Shown piece after piece: positions 55,601-63,337 of a stretch of 64,000 nt of DNA. The stretch is from positions 62,001 through 126,000 of the forward strand of contig NZ_SLVY01000016.1 in NCBI RefSeq assembly GCF_004345605.1, in the 5' to 3' direction. The notes beneath the pieces are model-generated. The model worked only from the letters and a program-made list of their open reading frames with translations. It did not search any database and was not told the origin of the DNA. Position numbers and translations under genes: made by a program. The stretch comes from Rhodococcus sp. SMB37 (GTDB lineage: Bacteria; Actinomycetota; Actinomycetes; Mycobacteriales; Mycobacteriaceae). Numbering within the stretch: position 1 is the first letter of the stretch; each line of letters opens with the position of its first letter.

Positions 55601-58600
55601 GATCGGCAGGCCGGTAGCGAGTACGACTTTGCTGGTGCTCGACACGCGACTGCAGCCGGTTCCGGTGGGTGTGCGCGGCGAACTCTACGTCGCGGGAGCC
55701 CAGGTTGCTCGCGGATACGAGAACGCCCCCGGCCAGACGGGGTCGCGCTTCGTCGCCGACCCGTATTCGGCGAGCGGTGCACGGATGTACCGCACCGGCG
55801 ACGTCGTGCGCTGGACGTCCGTGGGCGAACTCGAGTACCTGGGCCGCAGCGACCATCAGATCAAACTGCGGGGCCTGCGCATCGAGATCGGCGAGATCGA
55901 GTCGGTGCTCCAATCGATGGACACCGTCGTCGCGGCGGCGGTCGCAGTGGTGTCGGATCGGCTCGTCGGCTACGTGGTTCCCGCTGCCGGTGCGCACGTG
56001 GACCTCGAGTCCGTTCGTCACGCCGCGGCAGAGCAGTTGCCGTCGTACATGATTCCCGATGCCATCATCGTGCTCGATGCGATGCCGCTCAACACCTCCG
56101 GCAAGCTCGACCGCAGGGCACTTCCGGAACCGGTGTTCGAGGCACGGGAGTTCCGGGCGCCGACGACGACGACCGAAGAGATCGTGGCGGGGGTGTTCGG
56201 TGCCGTGTTGGGCGTCGAGCGTGTCGGTCTCGACGATGGGTTCTTCGAACTCGGTGGCAACTCCCTCAACGCGACCCGAGTTGCGTCGCGAGTCGGTGCG
56301 GCAGTGGATGCGCGGGTTCCGGTGCGAATGCTGTTCGAGTCGCCGACCGTGGCCGCGCTCGCTGCCGCCGTCGACGAGCTTGCCGGCTCCGGTGGCGTGA
56401 GTCCACTCGAGCCGCAGCCGCGGGTGGGGCAGATTCCGTTGTCGCTGGCGCAGACCCGGATGTGGTTCCTCAACCGTTTCGATCCGGAGTCCGCGGTGAA
56501 CAACATCCCGGCTGCGATACGGTTGTCGGGACATCTCGATGTCGAGGCGCTGCGGTCTGCGGTCGCGGACCTGGTGTCGCGCCACGAGGTGTTGCGGACG
56601 GTGTATCCGGAGGTCGGCGGTGTCGGCTACCAGGTTGTGTTGTCGGCCTCTGAGGCTTCGGCTCTGCTGTCGGTCGAAACGGTCTCTGAAGATAAGGTGT
56701 TCGACGCTGCAGCAGTGTCGGTGGGTGTCGGTTTCGACGTGACGGCGGAGCCGCCGGTGCGGGTGCGGTTGCTGCAGGTGTCCGATACCGAGCATGTCTT
56801 GGTTGTGGTTGTGCACCACATCGCTGCCGACGGTTTCTCGATGGGTCCGTTGTCGCGTGATGTGATGCTGGCGTATGCAGCGCGAGCCCAGGGTGAGGCG
56901 CCCTCGTGGGAGCCGCTCGAGGTGCAATACGCAGATTACGCGTTGTGGCAGCGTCAGGTCCTCGGCTCTGAATCGGATCCGGCGTCGGTGCTGTCGCGTC
57001 AGCTGGCCTACTGGTCCGAGGCGTTGACCGGCATACCCGATGTGCTGGGTCTTCCTGCGGACCGCCCACGCCCGGCGGTTGCGTCGTATGGTGGTGCGTC
57101 GCATGAGTTCAGACTCGATGCGCAGCTGAAGTCGGGTACCGAGTCGCTCGCGCGAGAACACGGCGTCACGCCGTTCATGGTGATCCACGGTGTTCTTGCG
57201 GTGGTTCTCGCGCGGTTGTCGGGGACCGATGACATCGCGATCGGTACTCCGGTGGCGGGTCGTGGTGAGCGGGCACTCGATGATCTGATCGGGATGTTCG
57301 TCAATACATTGGTGTTGCGCACTCGGATCGATGCGGGTGAGTCGTTCGAGGGTCTGTTGTCGCGGGTCAGGGATGTGGATCTCGGTGCGTTCGGGCATGC
57401 GGATGTGCCGTTCGAGCGTTTGGTGGAGGTGCTCGATCCGGTTCGGTCGACTGCGTGGAATCCGTTGTTCCAGGTGATGTTGACGTTGCAGAACTTTGCG
57501 CCGTCGGAGTTCGAGTTGCCGGGGTTGACGTTGTCGGCGGTCGAGGCTGATCTGCAGCTCGCGAAGTTCGATCTTCAGGTGACGATGTCGGAGCTGCCCA
57601 ACGACGGCGGATATGCTGTCTCGTTCACGTACGCGACGGATCTGTTCGATGAGTCGACGATTGTGTCTGCCGCCGAACGCTTCGTTCGAGTGTTGACGAC
57701 TGTGGTCGAAGAGCCGCAGGTGATTGTCGGTGATGTCGATTTCCTGACCACGGACGAACGTGCTCGATCGCTGAAATCTGGTAGGGGACAGCTTGTCCCT
57801 GCGTCCGGGTTCACTGTTCCGGATCTCCTCAGGCAAGGCGGTGAGCGTTCACGCGATGCGGTGGCGATTGTCGGCGCCGACTCGATGCTGACGTACGGGG
57901 AATTCGGAGACCGGGTAGCGGTTCTTGCGCGTCATCTGATTTCGTGTGGTGTCGGGCCCGATACTCGTGTGGCGGTGGCGATGAGCCGTTCCGTCGAGAT
58001 GGTTGTCGCGATCCATGCGGTGCTCGCTGCGGGTGGTGCGTATGTACCGATCGATCCGGAGCAGCCGGACGAACGTATCGCGTACGTACTCGACATCGCA
58101 GACCCACTACTCGTGTTGAGTGCGTCGGGTGAGGTCATCGATACCGATCGCACTGTGGTGTTCACCGACACTCTGGACGTGTCGGACCAGCCGACCGCAG
58201 TGGTGACCGACGCCGATCGTCTTGCGCCGCTGCGTCCAGAGAATGCTGCGTATGTGTTGTTCACATCGGGTTCGACGGGCCGACCGAAGGGCGTGACGGT
58301 GTCCCACCGCGCTGTGGTGAACCAGCTGTCGTGGATGCAGTCGAAATTCGGTGTGGATGCGTCGGATTCGGTGTTCTTGAAGACGCCGGCGACGTTCGAT
58401 GCGTCGGCGTGGGAGTTGTTGTTGCCGTTCGTGTCCGGTGCGAGGATGGTGGTTGCTGGCCCGGATGGTCATCGTGATCCGGTGTATCTGGCGGGTGTGT
58501 TGGTCTCGGGTGAGGTGAGTGTCGCGCAGTTCGTGCCGTCGGTGCTCGATGCGGTGCTCGATGAGCTCGATGGACCTGCGGGTGCGTTGCGGTTGGTGTT

Positions 58601-60320
58601 CTCCGGTGGTGAGGCGTTGTCGGGTGCGACTGCGCGGCGGGTTCGGAGCTTGTGCGGGGCGGATGTCCACAACCTGTACGGCCCGACCGAAGTGACGATG
58701 CAGGCGACGCATCGTGTGGCCGACGAAGTAGCCGGTACTCAGGTGCCGATCGGTACGACCGTGTGGAACACCGATGCGTGGGTGCTCGACGTTCGGATGC
58801 AGCCGGTCCCGATCGGGGTGGTCGGTGAGTTGTATCTGTCGGGTGATCAGTTGGCGCGGGGATATGCGGGTCGTGCGCAGTTGACGGCGGATCGGTTCGT
58901 GGCGAATCCGTTCGGTGGTGTTGGTGAGCGGATGTATCGCACGGGGGATCTCGTGCGGTGGAATCGTGCGGGTGAGCTCGAGTATGTGGGTCGTAATGAT
59001 CAGCAGGTGAAGTTGCGTGGGCAGCGGATCGAGCTCGGTGAGATCGAGTCCGTGTTGCGCGGCGTTGAGGGCGTCGTCGCGGGTGCGGTTGCGGTGTGGG
59101 CGGATCAGCTGGTCGGCTATGTGGTGCTTGTCGACGATATTTCAACGTCGGATGTGCGTGCCGCGATGGGGGAGGTGCTGCCGTCGTACATGGTGCCGTC
59201 GGCGTTTGTGGTGCTCGAGGCGTTGCCGTTGAATGTGAACGGTAAGTTGGATCGGAAGGCGTTGCCGGAGCCGGTGTTCGAGGTCCGTGAGTTCCGGGCG
59301 CCGGTGACGACGGCCGAGCAGGCTGTGGCGTCGGTGCTTGCAGAGGTGCTGGGCATCGAACAGGTCGGCCTGGACGACGACTTCTTCGCGCTCGGCGGCA
59401 CCTCCCTCGTCGCGACGAAACTCGTCTCGCGTCTGCGTACAGAGTTGGACACCCAGGTGCCCTTGCAGTGGCTGTTCCGGGAGTCGACCGTCGAAGGCCT
59501 CGCTCGATTGGTCTCCGAGGGCTCCGATGTGAGTATGTCGGACGCGCTCCGCCCGGTGCTGCAGCTGCGCGCGCAGGGCTCCGGCACACCGCTGTTCTGC
59601 GTGCATCCGATCGTCGGGTTGTCGTGGTGCTACACCGGCTTGTCGCAGCAGCTCGACACCGATGTCTACGGCCTGCAGACGCCGGCCGGGACCGAAGCCG
59701 ACTTCGCGCCTGCCACCCTCGACGATCTCGCCAAGCGGTACGTCGAGGAGCTTCGCCGCGTTCAGCCGCACGGACCGTACCGCTTGCTCGGCTGGTCGCT
59801 GGGCGGTGTGATAGCCCATGCGATGGCGGTGCAGCTGCAGGCCGCGGGTGAATCGGTGGACCATCTCGTGATGCTCGACTGCTTCGTGAACGGGTCGTCC
59901 GAGCCTTCGACCGACGAGCGGACAGCAGTGTCCATTGCCGATCTGCTCGCGGGGTTCGGCTTCGACGGGGACGAGCCGCAGGATGTAGCCGGGCTCATCT
60001 CGGCCGTCGCAGAGCTGACCGGCAATTCGGTCGACGACACCGAAGCGATGGTGCAGCGACTGATCGCCACCGCAGAGCACAACTCGACGCTGCTCAGCAG
60101 GCACCGTCCGGGAGTGTTCGACGGCGACGTCGTGTACTTCACGGCCTCTGCCGACGGTCGAAGCGGAGTCGCAGGCTGGACCGACGCCGTCACGGGCGAA
60201 ATCCATGATCATCCAGTGCCCGTGACACATTGGCACATGACTTCACCCGAGGCTCTTGCTGTCGTCGGACCGACGGTGCGTAGAGTCATCGAACCGTCAT
60301 CACCGACCACCGACAACTGA
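33162..60320 (+). CDS. Giant eight-module nonribosomal peptide synthetase
   Basis: 9052 residues in one unbroken frame. Order: C-A-T-E, six C-A-T modules, C-A-T-TE. Condensation HHxxxDG motifs start at residues 149, 1657, 2673, 3703, 4732, 5787, 6844 and 7885; the epimerase HH is at 1172. Carrier serines are S993 (GADS, epimerase-type), 2485, 3507, 4548, 5603, 6661, 7701 and 8748. The thioesterase serine is S8879 (GWSLGG). This predicts a colinear octapeptide: residue 1 D-configured, residue 2 Ser, residues 7 and 8 Gln-like. The first C domain resembles EntF-like starters, so an acyl cap is likely. The start is GTG 33162 with GGGAGG 3 nt upstream. A 57-nt in-frame palindromic insertion sits in module 4. 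No MbtH or phosphopantetheinyl transferase gene is nearby. The product is unknown. Confidence 0.95.
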   Translation: MSAVFGSDGHHEGNASLEGFPLSTAQRGIWFAQHLLGDVPLTIAQYLDVHGDFEPEIFADAGAEAAREIGTGMLRLDEVDGEPLQVIDDTLHDRATIIDLRGDGDPEAAAIAWIRAEWVAPLDMLRDRLIVCAVLRVADQRHFIYTRIHHIALDGFGAMTFSNRTAERYTAAVEGRDPKPFGVSALPDIVEDEARYRASTRFDSDRSHWAERIRNLPHPISLAGRAAPVGSHPVRWSAPLSDHVAEAVDRLLVEHEYTTFATVVVAAFGAFLSRVTGEREVVLSLPVSARTTAKLRRSGGMVSNVVPIRMTVGPDDTAADLMRRVQLELTGALRHQRYRHEDMRRDTGYGSADRGFFGPAVNIMMFQGQVRLGDAIGTLHVLSTGPVEDLSVNIYPSDADNPAHIDFEANPNLYSRAELRSHHARFVEFLDGFVSTAGPVGALDVLHDDERAALVPAHGPVARPVRQLRDLLADGVACNPDGPAILDGARTLTYCELDDRAERLAGVLSAAGARPEEFVALSMDRSAEAIIAMWAVAKTGAAFVPIDPALPAERVAYMVRDSGVRLGLTVHARIDELPEGPRWIAVDDPITADRSVESFAPPSLRPDHAAYMIYTSGSTGTPKGVVVTHTGLATFAAEARPELGLTSQSRMLRFSSASFDASIFEMLQAFSAGASMVVAPADVIGGDALAEVLRRHRVTHIVSAPTVLTTVDPTGLDDLEAVVVGGDVCTPDLVARFGDTCRFVNSYGPTETTIVVSAGDPLTLGAPITIGSPIDGVTAVVLDRRLRPVPVGFVGELYIGGAGLARGYLNRPGQTADRFVANPFDPGTRLYRTGDEVRWTADHELDFVGRSDFQVKIRGFRIELGEIDSALLALDGVDYAVTVVHDTGHSVVPVSYVVMETGAVFDAEALTRGVERTLPSHMVPASVVELDDVPVTLAGKLDRAALPAPRFASAEFRAPVTDTERVLVEVAQGLLDVERVGADDSLFALGADSIVAMQFAARAKDAGLYITARQIFEHKTIAALARVATAVSENPVLSELDGGGVGPVPLTPIVHEMLGRGDYSTFAQAVLVTTPVDLTHDQLTAALTVVEAQHPILRSTFTGDAWQVWAESPAGAVAIERITVPDAASVDDLVDSHCDSAAQRLDPTAGEMLQCVWFDAAEGHGRLLLVAHHLVVDGVSWRVLLPDLARAWMQIVANIESVPDESVPAEVGTSYRRWAHALHSDARDGVHADELGFWQRTLDAVTPLPGIGELDPRVDTLATTERVRVDLDSATTAAVLTRLPEVFRSGTADGLIAALALALSRHDRAVPIMLEGHGRDHEGADLARTVGWFTSVYPVRPAVPESIDLDDAFAGGPAAGAVLKAIKEELAAVPNHGAGYGILRHLDDEARPVLAASGVPQIGFNYLGRLTSGHIPEEIRDIGWVPAEVDLDPTRTSGLAVSSAVDINAMVVDGPDGPHLTATFAYAPRVVSADFVTDLATRWHTALAALAAHVDGPDAGGLTPSDVPLVSVSQSQIARWESEYSGVQDIWPLPPLQSGLLFHSQLAVGSHDVYVAQLTLNLTGSIDAARLRASIETVVARHANLRTAFVHDDTGVPAQVVLDHVDVPWREMSVEPEDLADVLDSERTSPFDTARPPLLRAVLVRTDADAVLVLTNHHLVLDGWSMPLLVREVLSCYVSPDALVEPVPYRDYLRWWSVQDRDRSLQAWGDALSGLTEPTLVAPHAGEVLDVDPEQIDVEMPAWLRTGLVDRRDTDVTVNTLVQTAWALVLGRMLGRDDVVFGATVSGRPAELPGVEYMLGLFINTLPVRVRLDESDTVVGLLRRVQDDQVAMLEHHHIGLSEIQGRVGAGTLFDTLTVFESYPVDRAGFDETTDLAGMHVTDIGARDATHYPITVMAILEPILRLSVRFRTDLFDRAAVERIVQRLLGVLETFVAHPDTHVGDVEVFVPGELDVIANFERGENVALPAKTLPDLLGEQSARTPDDTAVVVDGGGALTYASFAGRVNRVARSLIADGIGSGDLVAVAMPRSLEQLVAIHAIVTAGAAYVPIDPDQSEQRTAHVLDTARPALVLDALPDALSFSDSAVTDTDRRRPLHSGDLAYVLFTSGSTGRPKGVAISHRSIVNRLQWMQGRYPLTGDDVVLQKTPATFDVSVWELFWPLLTGAAMVLATPDGHRDPRYLSRVIHERQVTTAHFVPSMLDVFFAEGDVSRCAALRQIFTSGEALTAASVSRVAETLGVPVHNLYGPTEAAVDVTAHATVPGETPVPIGTPVWNTSVRVLDGRLRPVPIGVEGELYLGGVQLANGYYGAARLTAERFVADPAGNGRLYRTGDLVRWRADGALEYVGRSDFQIKLRGQRIELGEIEAVLLEHDTVTQAVVVLHRDDTAGEHLVAYVVGDGDAALAHAESRLPRHMVPTLAVSLAAMPVTANGKLDRKALPDPEFGSAEHVTPASGTEHLVAGVIAELVGHDRVGATTSFFDLGGNSLTATRLLARLDDHFGTRLQVRDLFDNPTVTGLAQIIDGSREDRRPQLTAQPRPQRIPLSPAQARMWFVNRFDPTSGAYNVAVALRLTGALDEEALHAAVIDIVGRHETLRTRYPDSGDGPYQQVLSIAEAGRAPAIEPLDGLLEERLRAVVGRGFDVTLAPPVALTVLRESSAEGAIVDSHVLVLVVHHIAIDGWSMQALARDLVAAYGTRVLGNAPTWEPLPVQYADFAVWQNALLGSVDDPDSLGARQLDFWRDTLAGAPEVSDVPTDRRRPAVPSFRGGTVSAELDPRLYSQLEELARDSGASLFMVLHAALAALLARLSSTDDVTIGTPVAGRGQSNLDDVIGMFVNTLPLRVSVASGESFTEVLARVRDVDLAAYAHSDLPFERLADALGTSRATSHNPVFQTVLALEVPRPTSVSLPGLEIDVLPVDFGIAKFDLEFAVTEHDDHATVALTFARDLFDDDTAVAMLERYVRVLSGAATDPSAAVGDVDLLTDDERIALLRAPEDPPYLSLPGLFADAASDPEALALVSGSVALTYGELDRRSNILAGNLIDAGAVPGSVVAVAVPRSVDSVIALWAVAKTGATFLPVDPRYPAARIEHMLTDSGARLGVADSTLPGDITWVSPHTGADDRPITDRVPCPDAAAYLIYTSGSTGVPKGVVVTHRGLGAFVAEQQRHYRVRPGDRVAAFASPSFDASLLEIFMAVGGRATLQLIPTDVYGGTELEEHLASVTHLFLTPVALASLNPERLEQIRVVVVGGEACEPSLVERWAPGREMFNAYGPTESTIMATHFGPMTTGEPVRIGRPVIGTGAVVLDERLRPVPDGVPGELYVYGAGLARGYHDQTSLSASRFVANPLHGGLMYRTGDLVRWVDGHLDYLGRTDFQVKVRGHRIEVSEIDAVLAGHPGVDAAVTVPHEATGTLVSYVTGTVDPAELSVHAAQVLPGYMVPSSITVLDVFPRTGAGKIDTRALPEPVFAATEFVEPRGVDERRVADVFAEVLGIDRVGAHDDFFALGGNSLSATRVIARLDSSLGVRALFENPTVAALAVAARGSATGDRPALVAGPRPERIPLSPAQQRMWLINRFDPASPVYNIPVAVRLSGHLDVDALQAAVDDVVQRHETLRTIFPMAECHLRSVQLTEGDIRPSAPEALPHQVVVDAAPLDLTPRVVTADTLYDEIVAVAGRGFDVTVETPARGALLQLTGDEHVLVVVVHHIAADGASTMPLSRDILVAYQARLSGSEPAWAPLAVQYADYAVWQRALLGDHSDPASIAARQLAYWTETLADKPAVLDLPADRPRPAVASQRGARTEFRIDPGTVRALDDLARSHGATRFMVLHAALAVLLGRLGSSDDVSVGTPIAGRGEAALDDLVGMFVNTLVLRTRIDPGTGFAEFLEQVRDIDLAAFGHADVPFEEIVDAVDPVRSQAHAPLFQVSLSLQNQGTGTLELPGLAVEPLEPGIDVAKVDLEFTLRDHDGGLAMSLTYATDLFDSSTAATLTDRWGRLLRAIASDPTLTVGDLPLLDDAETVQALAHAIPAALPVRLLPDIFAAGVAANPYGIAATDGTRTLTYTELDRASTQLAHKLLGRGVAPETVVALSFPRSIDAIVALWAVVKTGAVFVPIDPALPAARIEYLLSDSGASVGIGTGPSDVQWLSVEADDQPDTPLSPPITASSAAYMIYTSGSTGTPKGVVVTHRGLAAFTAEHRSELGLGTTSRMLRFSSSSFDASVFEQIAAFSAGATMVVAPPDIVGGAELTDLLRRERVTHILSAPAALGTLTTGGFPDLDAVVVGGDVCPPELVERFGPTCRFVNSYGPTETTIIITATEPLTPGDAITIGTPIEGSGAVVLDHRLKPVTDGVIGELYLSGAGLARGYHRRPAQTASRFVANPFTGDLMYRTGDLVRRTTTGELDFVGRSDAQVQVRGLRIELGEIEAALTRGDDVAQGIVVVHSDPHTGDRVIGYAVPAAGATVDPQQIRDRLADELPAYMVPAQILVLDALPITAHGKLDRKALPVPGFETRVFRVPEGPVEQIVAAVYADLLGTDRVGLDDDFFELGGNSLSATQLVARLGAALDTTVPVRAVFENPTVSALAVVIAHTAGEGSRPALVKYDRPEHIPLSLAQQRMWFFNRFDPGSAAFNIPIVLRLTGALDEPALRAALVDVLERHESLRTVYPDTDTGPTQVIVPSDQAVTEFVTVDVTAEVADSILVEFASRGFDLSIDAPVRARLFRISADEHVLAVVAHHIASDGGSQAPMSRDLVTAYLARSDGDAPGWAPLPVQYADYALWQKELLGSEDDSSSLIARQLAYWTDALADLPDLVDMPTDHPRPAVQSSRGATVEFSLDVELADRIERFTRERGVTLFMLAHAAVAVLLARWSGSTDIAIGTQVAGRGEPALDDLVGMFGNTLVLRLQVDPATTFDDVLAQARDVDLAAFSHPDVPVERLVELLDPARSTAYSALFQTLLVVHNFTRSEVSLPGLTVAPVEPGAVGAKLDLEIHLGESVDADGQRTGVDGSITYATDLFTDHTVGRLSEHLVTLLDAATRDSRAVVGDIDLRGPDERAFVHAVNDTAAEVDRETLLTRFFAQSASTPDAAGLVFDGGVVTYGQFASRINRLARHLVGAGVGPDTLVGIYAARSVEMMVAIYATLQAGGAYVPLDPEHPADRTAYVLATAKPVLVLTTSGERSTLPGEHRVVEVDASLPDLADAPLTDADRLAPLRGGNIAYVIFTSGSTGRPKGVAVEHRAVANQIAWMRERYDLGPGDAAMHKTPITFDASVWELFYPLQVGARLVIAIPGGHRDPAYLAQLSRDEDVSILEFVPSMLAVFLADPDLELPGSVRYLSVGGEALPADLAAAVAARSDAVLDNTYGPTEATVTSTVLRSDGNYRGAVPIGRPIRNTTAHVLDARLHPAPVGIPGELYLGGLQLARGYHGRPDLTAERFVATPSGERLYRTGDRVRLLSDGTLDFLGRTDFQVKIRGLRIELGEIESAIAALGEVARVVVVAHNSNHGPQLVAYVVPTEGAEVDSDKVRGAAGRTLPRYMVPDAVMMLDALPLNASGKLDRRALPEPEVAVRAFRAPRSDVEHAVAAAIVSVLDVERAGLDDNFFALGGNSLVATRVVSRIGAALGVDLPLRTLFEHPTVEALATAVADLATNGARLPLVAKERPELVPLSFAQQRMWFLNRFVPDSAAYNIPIAVRLSGAVDVDALNAAVADLIDRHEILRTVYPELDGTAHQRVLPPREVTLDLTRVPASDDDVVSLATEFITFAFDVTRDVPVRARLFHLGGSEHVLVFVVHHISGDGFSMAPLMRDVMVAYTARTAGERPAWTPLAVQYADYALWQRELLGSEDDASSLVSRQIAYWSETLAGAPVELDLPTDRPRAAVRTQHGALHRITIDRDLYTRLEGIAREHHSTLFMVIHAAFAVLLSTLSGSRDVAVGTPVAGRGEAALDDLIGMFVNTLVLRTDVDPDRSFSEFLDSVRTTDLAAFAHADVPFESLVDVLAPVRSQSRTPLFEVMLVLQNMQHAAFELDDVRMSALDIDFAEARFDLQLTLGETYDGAGDITGMVAEFTYATALFDAPTIETIAGRFERVLRTVVDEPERRLSTIDVLEPTERAELLTTWTGTAPQGTLPSLFDAQVQRTPDAIAVVADDVTLTYREFDARVNRLARHLISLGVGPETHVALAMARSLHQLVAMYAIVKAGGAYVPIDPDLPDERNEYVLEMTAPVLLVATSDEALTARSNAPLLLVDRVELTDLADTTVTDAERIGALRPENTAWVIFTSGSTGKPKGVSVPHGQAAVAIDWRQQRYRLGVGDTVLQKTAFTFDASGREFWWPLTAGARLVVASPDGHRDPSYLAAAIEEHGVTSAYFVPSVLSEVVAMARVGQLDSLRQVYCSGEVLTPRLAQAVHAASGAEVSNEYGPTEFTLSITRHVASDTGVPSLPVGVPQGDAGAYVLDTRLQPVPRGTAGELYLAGQQLGRGYVSRSELTAERFVADPYGPTGTRMYRTGDLVRWNSAGELEYMGRTDFQVKLRGLRIELGEVEAAFGAHPAVRQVVVVLRKDPHVGDSLAAYLVAHDAAVLDVDDVKNAVAQRVPSYMVPSTVMVLERMPLNPSGKVDRKSLPDPVFEEREFRAPVTHVEQTVASVFAEVLGVERVGLDDDFFALGGNSLVATRIAARIGAALRTTVPVRAIFEAPTVVGLAAEVFRYGSADRPALVPQERPERIPLSLAQQRMWFLNRFDPESATYNIPAAIRLTGDLDVEALRGAVGDLLARHEILRTVYPEIDGAGVQVIRPVSEVTLDLIEEDVEPGSAVEVVTGVIRSGFDVTAEVPVRARLLRVGEREFILVVVVHHIAADGFSIGPMLRDVMVAYAARSTGEAPAWALLDVQYADYSLWQRDILGSEDDPKSVISRQIDYWVHALDDVPDVLELPADRARPAVASYRGATHRMQLDASTHRSLLDLARSRNATLFMVLHSALSAELAWLGATDDIAIGTPVAGRGDQALDDLIGMFVNTLVLRTRVDPEEPFSALLSRSRDIALGAFAHADVPFERLVEVLDPPRSQARNPLFQVMLTLQNMERSHFELGDVRIEVIEADLGEAKVDLQVTVFEQFDDDGAPAGIDAAWTYATDLFDDATVVSFAARFTRLLGATVADPDLRVAALPLLDDVERTRVLALGVGPELVVHRGITDPNSEPTAVTSADISLTRREFDERVAGLARELIARGVGPETRVAVYMERSIDLLVAIHAILQAGGAYVPLDPDHPAERVSHIIETAKPVLALVSSSGVVLPVSTLDVNSVGASNGTSPISDDERLAPLRAGHTAYVLFTSGSTGRPKGVAVTHRALGTQLDWMQHTLELTCDDVILWKTPVTFDASVWELLLPMRLGARLVVAAPDGHTDPAYLASVIASEKATVAQFVPSVLDLVLDEDPGSSLQHVFSGGEALRSATAERVCDVLGAQIHNLYGPTETTMQVAHRTGASASGPSIPIGRPVASTTLLVLDTRLQPVPVGVRGELYVAGAQVARGYENAPGQTGSRFVADPYSASGARMYRTGDVVRWTSVGELEYLGRSDHQIKLRGLRIEIGEIESVLQSMDTVVAAAVAVVSDRLVGYVVPAAGAHVDLESVRHAAAEQLPSYMIPDAIIVLDAMPLNTSGKLDRRALPEPVFEAREFRAPTTTTEEIVAGVFGAVLGVERVGLDDGFFELGGNSLNATRVASRVGAAVDARVPVRMLFESPTVAALAAAVDELAGSGGVSPLEPQPRVGQIPLSLAQTRMWFLNRFDPESAVNNIPAAIRLSGHLDVEALRSAVADLVSRHEVLRTVYPEVGGVGYQVVLSASEASALLSVETVSEDKVFDAAAVSVGVGFDVTAEPPVRVRLLQVSDTEHVLVVVVHHIAADGFSMGPLSRDVMLAYAARAQGEAPSWEPLEVQYADYALWQRQVLGSESDPASVLSRQLAYWSEALTGIPDVLGLPADRPRPAVASYGGASHEFRLDAQLKSGTESLAREHGVTPFMVIHGVLAVVLARLSGTDDIAIGTPVAGRGERALDDLIGMFVNTLVLRTRIDAGESFEGLLSRVRDVDLGAFGHADVPFERLVEVLDPVRSTAWNPLFQVMLTLQNFAPSEFELPGLTLSAVEADLQLAKFDLQVTMSELPNDGGYAVSFTYATDLFDESTIVSAAERFVRVLTTVVEEPQVIVGDVDFLTTDERARSLKSGRGQLVPASGFTVPDLLRQGGERSRDAVAIVGADSMLTYGEFGDRVAVLARHLISCGVGPDTRVAVAMSRSVEMVVAIHAVLAAGGAYVPIDPEQPDERIAYVLDIADPLLVLSASGEVIDTDRTVVFTDTLDVSDQPTAVVTDADRLAPLRPENAAYVLFTSGSTGRPKGVTVSHRAVVNQLSWMQSKFGVDASDSVFLKTPATFDASAWELLLPFVSGARMVVAGPDGHRDPVYLAGVLVSGEVSVAQFVPSVLDAVLDELDGPAGALRLVFSGGEALSGATARRVRSLCGADVHNLYGPTEVTMQATHRVADEVAGTQVPIGTTVWNTDAWVLDVRMQPVPIGVVGELYLSGDQLARGYAGRAQLTADRFVANPFGGVGERMYRTGDLVRWNRAGELEYVGRNDQQVKLRGQRIELGEIESVLRGVEGVVAGAVAVWADQLVGYVVLVDDISTSDVRAAMGEVLPSYMVPSAFVVLEALPLNVNGKLDRKALPEPVFEVREFRAPVTTAEQAVASVLAEVLGIEQVGLDDDFFALGGTSLVATKLVSRLRTELDTQVPLQWLFRESTVEGLARLVSEGSDVSMSDALRPVLQLRAQGSGTPLFCVHPIVGLSWCYTGLSQQLDTDVYGLQTPAGTEADFAPATLDDLAKRYVEELRRVQPHGPYRLLGWSLGGVIAHAMAVQLQAAGESVDHLVMLDCFVNGSSEPSTDERTAVSIADLLAGFGFDGDEPQDVAGLISAVAELTGNSVDDTEAMVQRLIATAEHNSTLLSRHRPGVFDGDVVYFTASADGRSGVAGWTDAVTGEIHDHPVPVTHWHMTSPEALAVVGPTVRRVIEPSSPTTDN
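37690..40735 (+). other. NRPS module 2: C-A(Ser)-T
   Basis: The C domain starts [13 protein letters not shown] and has HHLVLDGWS, the DCL type expected after an epimerase. The A domain has [27 protein letters not shown] and [12 protein letters not shown], which align residue for residue with EntF of enterobactin synthesis and give pocket code D-V-W-H-F-S-L-V-D. L-serine is therefore the predicted substrate. The carrier Ser is in LGGNSL at 40614. Confidence 0.9.
40745..43790 (+). other. NRPS module 3: C-A-T
   Basis: LCL-type C domain with [10 protein letters not shown] at 41178. The A pocket reads D-A-L-F-V-G-A-I-M from [20 protein letters not shown] and [11 protein letters not shown]; it looks hydrophobic or aromatic, but I cannot assign a residue. 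Carrier LGGNSL at 43680. The C-terminal A subdomain has the usual GKID in place of GKLD. Confidence 0.85.
43800..46930 (+). other. NRPS module 4: C-A-T, C domain carries palindromic insertion
   Basis: C domain with [10 protein letters not shown] at 44268; 19 extra codons lie after LRTIFP (44013-44069). The A pocket reads D-A-F-L-V-G-S-I-I, one of the two most similar to module 1, so the same or a related hydrophobic residue is likely. Carrier LGGNSL at 46803. Confidence 0.85.
44013..44069. repeat. In-frame palindromic element inside NRPS condensation domain
   Basis: Two perfect 26-bp arms (44013-44038 and 44042-44067) surround the 3-nt loop CCA. Translated, they add [19 protein letters not shown] to the condensation domain between FP and APEALPHQ. 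Deleting 57 nt restores the spacing of five residues between YP/FP and the next P seen in the sister module 3 domain. This marks a short mobile palindrome that inserted without breaking the frame. Confidence 0.85.
46940..50100 (+). other. NRPS module 5: C-A-T
   Basis: C domain with [10 protein letters not shown] at 47355. The A pocket reads D-A-W-E-S-G-T-V-T. The Glu at the third position (from EFVPSML) puts an acid in the side-chain pocket, which would suit a basic or amino-bearing side chain; this is inference. Carrier LGGNSL at 49968. Confidence 0.83.
50105..53270 (+). other. NRPS module 6: C-A-T
   Basis: C domain with [10 protein letters not shown] at 50520. The A pocket is unusual: [12 protein letters not shown] gives D-A-R, and with YFVPSVL, VYCSGEV and [11 protein letters not shown] the code is D-A-R-Y-Y-S-E-L-S, which matches no code I know. 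An 80-bp AT-rich patch lies at about 50840-50920 in the C domain. Carrier LGGNSL at 53142. Confidence 0.83.
53280..56400 (+). other. NRPS module 7: C-A(Gln-like)-T
   Basis: C domain with [10 protein letters not shown] at 53691. The A pocket D-A-W-Q-F-G-L-M-Q agrees at seven positions with a glutamine code I recall (DAWQFGLID). Carrier LGGNSL at 56262. The C-A linker around 54640-54760 is shorter and more divergent than in the other modules, with no recognisable A1 core just before it. Confidence 0.83.
56410..59540 (+). other. NRPS module 8: C-A(Gln-like)-T
   Basis: C domain with [10 protein letters not shown] at 56814. The A pocket D-A-W-Q-F-G-L-M-Q is identical to module 7, so the same residue is expected twice. 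Most of this module uses more T-ending and TTG/GTG/CGT codons than the rest of the gene. The carrier reads LGGTSL (59403), with Thr replacing the usual Asn or His/Asp before the Ser. Confidence 0.85.
59545..60320 (+). other. NRPS thioesterase domain
   Basis: About 258 residues. It begins [21 protein letters not shown], spread over the oxyanion segment, with the nucleophile in GWSLGG (S8879, codon 59796) and a His in [10 protein letters not shown] near the end. This type I thioesterase releases the peptide by hydrolysis or cyclisation. Its start region resembles the EntF thioesterase. Ser at position 2 could be the nucleophile for a lactone, but that is speculation. Confidence 0.9.
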
Positions 60321-60338
60321 CAGGGCCGGAACCGCCAA

Positions 60339-61331
60339 ATGACCAAGTACGTCCTGCGTGGAGCCGCGTTGTGCGCCGCGGTCGTGTTCACCTTCGCGGT
60401 GCCTGCCGTGCCCGCTGTCGCGGCCCCCGCGCCTCACGTGGATCGCATCGAGCAGGTCGACGACCGTAACTCGGACATGTATGTGTACTCGCCGTCGATG
60501 GGCAGGAACATACCCCTGCAGGTCATCGAGCCTGCAGATACTTCTGTTCCGCGCCCGACGCTGTACCTGCTCAACGGGGCCGGCGGCGGCGAGGACGGCG
60601 CGAACTGGCTCAACCAGACCAAGATCCTCGACTTCCTCGCAGACAAGAACGTCAACGTCGTGATCCCGGCCGAGGGAATGTTCACCTACTACACCGACTG
60701 GATCGAAGAAGATCCGGTCGTCGGAGTGGCCAAGTGGCAGACGTTCCTGACGGAGGAGTTGCCCCCGGTGATCGACGACGCTCTGGGCGCCACGGGTGTC
60801 AATGCGATCGCGGGCCTGTCGATGGCGGCGACGTCGGTGCTCTCTCTGGCGATCCATGCTCCGGATCTCTACCGCGGCGTCGCGTCGTACAGCGGGTGCG
60901 CGCAGACCAGCGATCCGCTCGGCCAGGCCTACCTGCGGTCGGTGATCGAGGGCATGGGGGAGACCGACGCGACCAACATGTGGGGCCCGTACGACGGTGA
61001 CGGCTGGGTGGAGAACGACCCTACGGTCAACGCCGAAGGCCTGCGCGGTCTCTCGCTGTACATCTCGAACGGAACAGGTCTGCCCGGGCCGTACGAGGAT
61101 CCGGCACTTCCGCGGACGCCGCAGGCACCGCCGCTGCTCGACCAGGTTGTCGTGGGCGGCGTCATCGAAGCCGCTACCAACATCTGCACCCACCGACTCC
61201 AGGAGCGGTTGGGGGAACTCGACATACCCGCGACGTTCCACTTCCGGGCCGAGGGCACCCACTCGTGGGGCTATTGGGAGGACGAGCTTCAGCGTTCCTG
61301 GCCGCAGCTCGCTGAGTCGATGGGGCTGTGA
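60339..61331 (+). CDS. Secreted mycolyltransferase/esterase (antigen 85 fold)
   Basis: 330 residues. A signal peptide is clear: KYVLRGAALCAAVVFTFAVP ending near AVAA-PAPH (cleavage about residue 29). RPTLYLLNGAGGGEDGANW resembles the antigen-85 oxyanion and trehalose-binding start, the nucleophile is S161 in AGLSMAATS, and the His is H308 in GTHSWGYW. Antigen-85 family enzymes transfer mycolates to trehalose or arabinogalactan outside the membrane. It lacks the bulky C-terminal domain of some corynebacterial forms. It starts 18 bp after the NRPS stop, so it is probably cotranscribed; it could release or acylate the peptide, or be an ordinary wall enzyme. Its 3' end overlaps the convergent lipase by 43 bp. 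Confidence 0.87.
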   Translation: MTKYVLRGAALCAAVVFTFAVPAVPAVAAPAPHVDRIEQVDDRNSDMYVYSPSMGRNIPLQVIEPADTSVPRPTLYLLNGAGGGEDGANWLNQTKILDFLADKNVNVVIPAEGMFTYYTDWIEEDPVVGVAKWQTFLTEELPPVIDDALGATGVNAIAGLSMAATSVLSLAIHAPDLYRGVASYSGCAQTSDPLGQAYLRSVIEGMGETDATNMWGPYDGDGWVENDPTVNAEGLRGLSLYISNGTGLPGPYEDPALPRTPQAPPLLDQVVVGGVIEAATNICTHRLQERLGELDIPATFHFRAEGTHSWGYWEDELQRSWPQLAESMGL

Positions 61332-62173
61332 TCGTCCAGCGCGCCCAGCACGAGCTCGGCGGCGGCCGGGTCGGCCAATAGACCGAGGTGCCCTGCGGTG
61401 CTCGACGGACATACGTCCTGCAGCACGATGTTCGTGACGTTCGGTGCCTCCGCGTACCCGCTGGTGTAGGGCACGACGGTCTGGTCGTGGCTGGTGAGGA
61501 TATTGGTGTAGTCGATGGACGGCTCGAAGATCCCCGTGTTCCGGAGTCGTTCCAGGAACGGCGAACCCGGCAACATGTCGACGCACGCCGCGCACACTGC
61601 TTCCAACGCGGGGCGGACCGCGTCCGGTGTCTGCGACCCGAATGCGTCGGTGCCGTGCCACAGGGGTGCCAACGACACGTAGTCGTCGACCTTGTCGGCG
61701 CCGCCCTGGAACTGCACCCACTGCGACGGGACGAGTGTGCCTTGCGAGTGGCCGACGACATCCACCTTTGCGGCGCCCGTCCGGGCGAGCACTTCGTCGA
61801 CGAATGCTGCCATCTCGTGCGCAGCCGCGTCGATGGGGCCGAGCCCGCCGACGGCATCGATCGGCCACGGACCACCGACATCGCCGTACGTGAAGCTGAC
61901 GACGCAGCGGCCCTCGTTCGCAAGGAGCGGTGCAAGGGTCTGCCAGCCGATCTGTTTGTTTCCACTCGTGTTGTGCACGAGAACGACGGGTTCCTGCGCG
62001 GACGTGCACGGTACGTTCGCTCCCGCGGGTGAGCCACCTGGGTTCGTCAGTTCGACAACGACCCCGTTGTGGTAGTCGTACGGCACGGGACGCGAATCCT
62101 GAGCGAGTGCGGTAGGCGTGATCACGAGGGCGATCGCCGTCGCTCCGAGAATAGGTAGGGCACGAGACAACAC
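61289..62173 (-). CDS. Secreted triacylglycerol lipase-type alpha/beta hydrolase
   Basis: 294 residues. The signal peptide LPILGATAIALVITPTALA ends near residue 24. The nucleophile is S143 in VVGHSQGTL, an oxyanion region is EPVVLVHNTSGNKQIGW, and a His is at H262 in STAGHLGLL. At least six Cys suggest disulphides typical of exported actinobacterial lipases. The GTG at 62173 is chosen because AGGA lies 8 nt upstream and the signal peptide begins there; an upstream in-frame ATG at 62239 would add about 22 residues. Its 3' end overlaps the mycolyltransferase gene on the opposite strand by 43 bp. It may attack ester lipids or the peptide product. Confidence 0.88.
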   Translation of the reverse strand: MLSRALPILGATAIALVITPTALAQDSRPVPYDYHNGVVVELTNPGGSPAGANVPCTSAQEPVVLVHNTSGNKQIGWQTLAPLLANEGRCVVSFTYGDVGGPWPIDAVGGLGPIDAAAHEMAAFVDEVLARTGAAKVDVVGHSQGTLVPSQWVQFQGGADKVDDYVSLAPLWHGTDAFGSQTPDAVRPALEAVCAACVDMLPGSPFLERLRNTGIFEPSIDYTNILTSHDQTVVPYTSGYAEAPNVTNIVLQDVCPSSTAGHLGLLADPAAAELVLGALDDHSPIDSASCGQER

Positions 62174-62310
62174 AGACGACCATCCTAATTCCGTTCCTCC
62201 GCATGGGGGCTGTACGGAAGTTGTCCACAGGGACGGCATTCGTACACAGAATCTGCGATTTCCTGGAACGGGGCTGGTGCCGGGCGAACTGGTAGACGAC
62301 GCTGCATCGT

Positions 62311-63282
62311 GTGGGGGACGACAAGATCATTCGACGATGCGAGGCGCGTGCACGTGGTGTCACCGACTCCGAAGTCCGGCGACTGGTACGAACAGGAGTA
62401 TGGACTCGATTGGGCTCGGGTGTGTATATCCCGTCCGGCATCTACGCAGCCGCAGATGAGCGAGATCGGCATGTCTACCGCGCGAGGGCGGCGATGGAGA
62501 ACTTCCGAGACGGCACCGCTCTGAGTCACGTGTCGGCGGCGGTACTGCACGGACTGGAGACGTGGCAGATTCCGCTCGATGCCGTCCACGCGACTCGCAA
62601 TCGCTCCGGTGGAAGTCGACAGGGGTCCGGTTGCGTGCTGCACTCGTCGAAGTTCACCGAGGACGAGGTGATGTCCAGGGACGGCGTGCGTGTGCTTTCC
62701 GTCGAACGGACGATCGCCGATCTCTCGTCGACGCTGTCGTTCGAGCAGGCTGTTGTGGTGGGGGACCGGGCCCTGAGGATCGGCGTCACCACGCTCGACG
62801 AACTGAATCGAGCTATCGAGCGCATGGGCCGGCATCCGGGCCATGCGAAGGCGGCGCGAGCTGTCCGTTTCATGAGCGACCGCAGCGACAGCGTCGGCGA
62901 ATCTCGCAGTCGAATCCTGATGATCGGTGCGCAGTTGCCCATCCCCGAAGAACAGCCTGATGTGTTCGATGCGAATGGTCGCTGGTTGGCTCGCGTCGAC
63001 TTTCTACTTCCTGAGCACGGAGTGATCGGCGAGTTCGACGGGCGGATCAAGTACCGGCGTGACGGTGTCGCTACCAGGGATGCAGAGGACGTCGTCTTCC
63101 AGGAGAAGCTGCGCGAGGATCGGCTGCGGCATGCGGGATGGGTCGTCGTGCGGTGGACGTGGGCAGATTTGCAGACGCCGGACACACTCGTCGCTCGAAT
63201 TCACGAGGGGATCGCCCTGGCTGCGAGGGGGAACGGTCCGATGGGGACCTTCGAAACCCGGAAGCTAGCAGGGCAAATGTAA
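62311..63282 (+). CDS. AbiEi-like/DUF559 domain protein
   Basis: 323 residues. The N-terminal 60 residues form a winged helix of AbiEi_4 type (IIRRCEARARGVTDSEVRRLV, then GVWTRLGSGVYI). The central part includes LSVERTIADLS. The C-terminal 100 residues resemble DUF559/Vsr-like PD-(D/E)xK nuclease folds: RVDFLLPEHGVIGEFDG, then K, and VVRWTWADLQTPD. No partner nucleotidyltransferase (AbiEii) gene is adjacent. Such orphan genes are common in actinobacteria and their role is unknown. The GTG at 62311 is used. Its last residues LAGQM and the stop codon are formed by the prefix of a hairpin repeat. Confidence 0.8.
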   Translation: MGDDKIIRRCEARARGVTDSEVRRLVRTGVWTRLGSGVYIPSGIYAAADERDRHVYRARAAMENFRDGTALSHVSAAVLHGLETWQIPLDAVHATRNRSGGSRQGSGCVLHSSKFTEDEVMSRDGVRVLSVERTIADLSSTLSFEQAVVVGDRALRIGVTTLDELNRAIERMGRHPGHAKAARAVRFMSDRSDSVGESRSRILMIGAQLPIPEEQPDVFDANGRWLARVDFLLPEHGVIGEFDGRIKYRRDGVATRDAEDVVFQEKLREDRLRHAGWVVVRWTWADLQTPDTLVARIHEGIALAARGNGPMGTFETRKLAGQM

Positions 63283-63324
63283 AGCAAGCAGCCCTGGTGG
63301 ATGACCACCAGGGCTGCTTGCTTT
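63265..63324. terminator. Hairpin terminator with conserved prefix (family copy 3)
   Basis: Perfect 20-bp arms (63281-63300 and 63305-63324) around ATGA. Its prefix CTAGCAGGGCAAATGT (63265-63280) matches those at 126 and 4641 at most positions and here forms the last codons of the upstream gene. It sits between convergent genes and can stop both. Confidence 0.8.
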
Positions 63325-63337
63325 GTACTAGGCCTGC

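Noticed and set aside
55275-57836. Minus-strand open frame of about 853 codons
   Set aside because: Antisense shadow over modules 7 and 8 of the NRPS; Arg/His/Gln-rich with no recognisable protein family.
33162-60320. NRPS as a siderophore synthetase
   Set aside because: The first C domain and Ser module resemble EntF, but no dihydroxybenzoate, hydroxyornithine, ferric reductase or siderophore uptake gene lies in the window, so the link is not supported.
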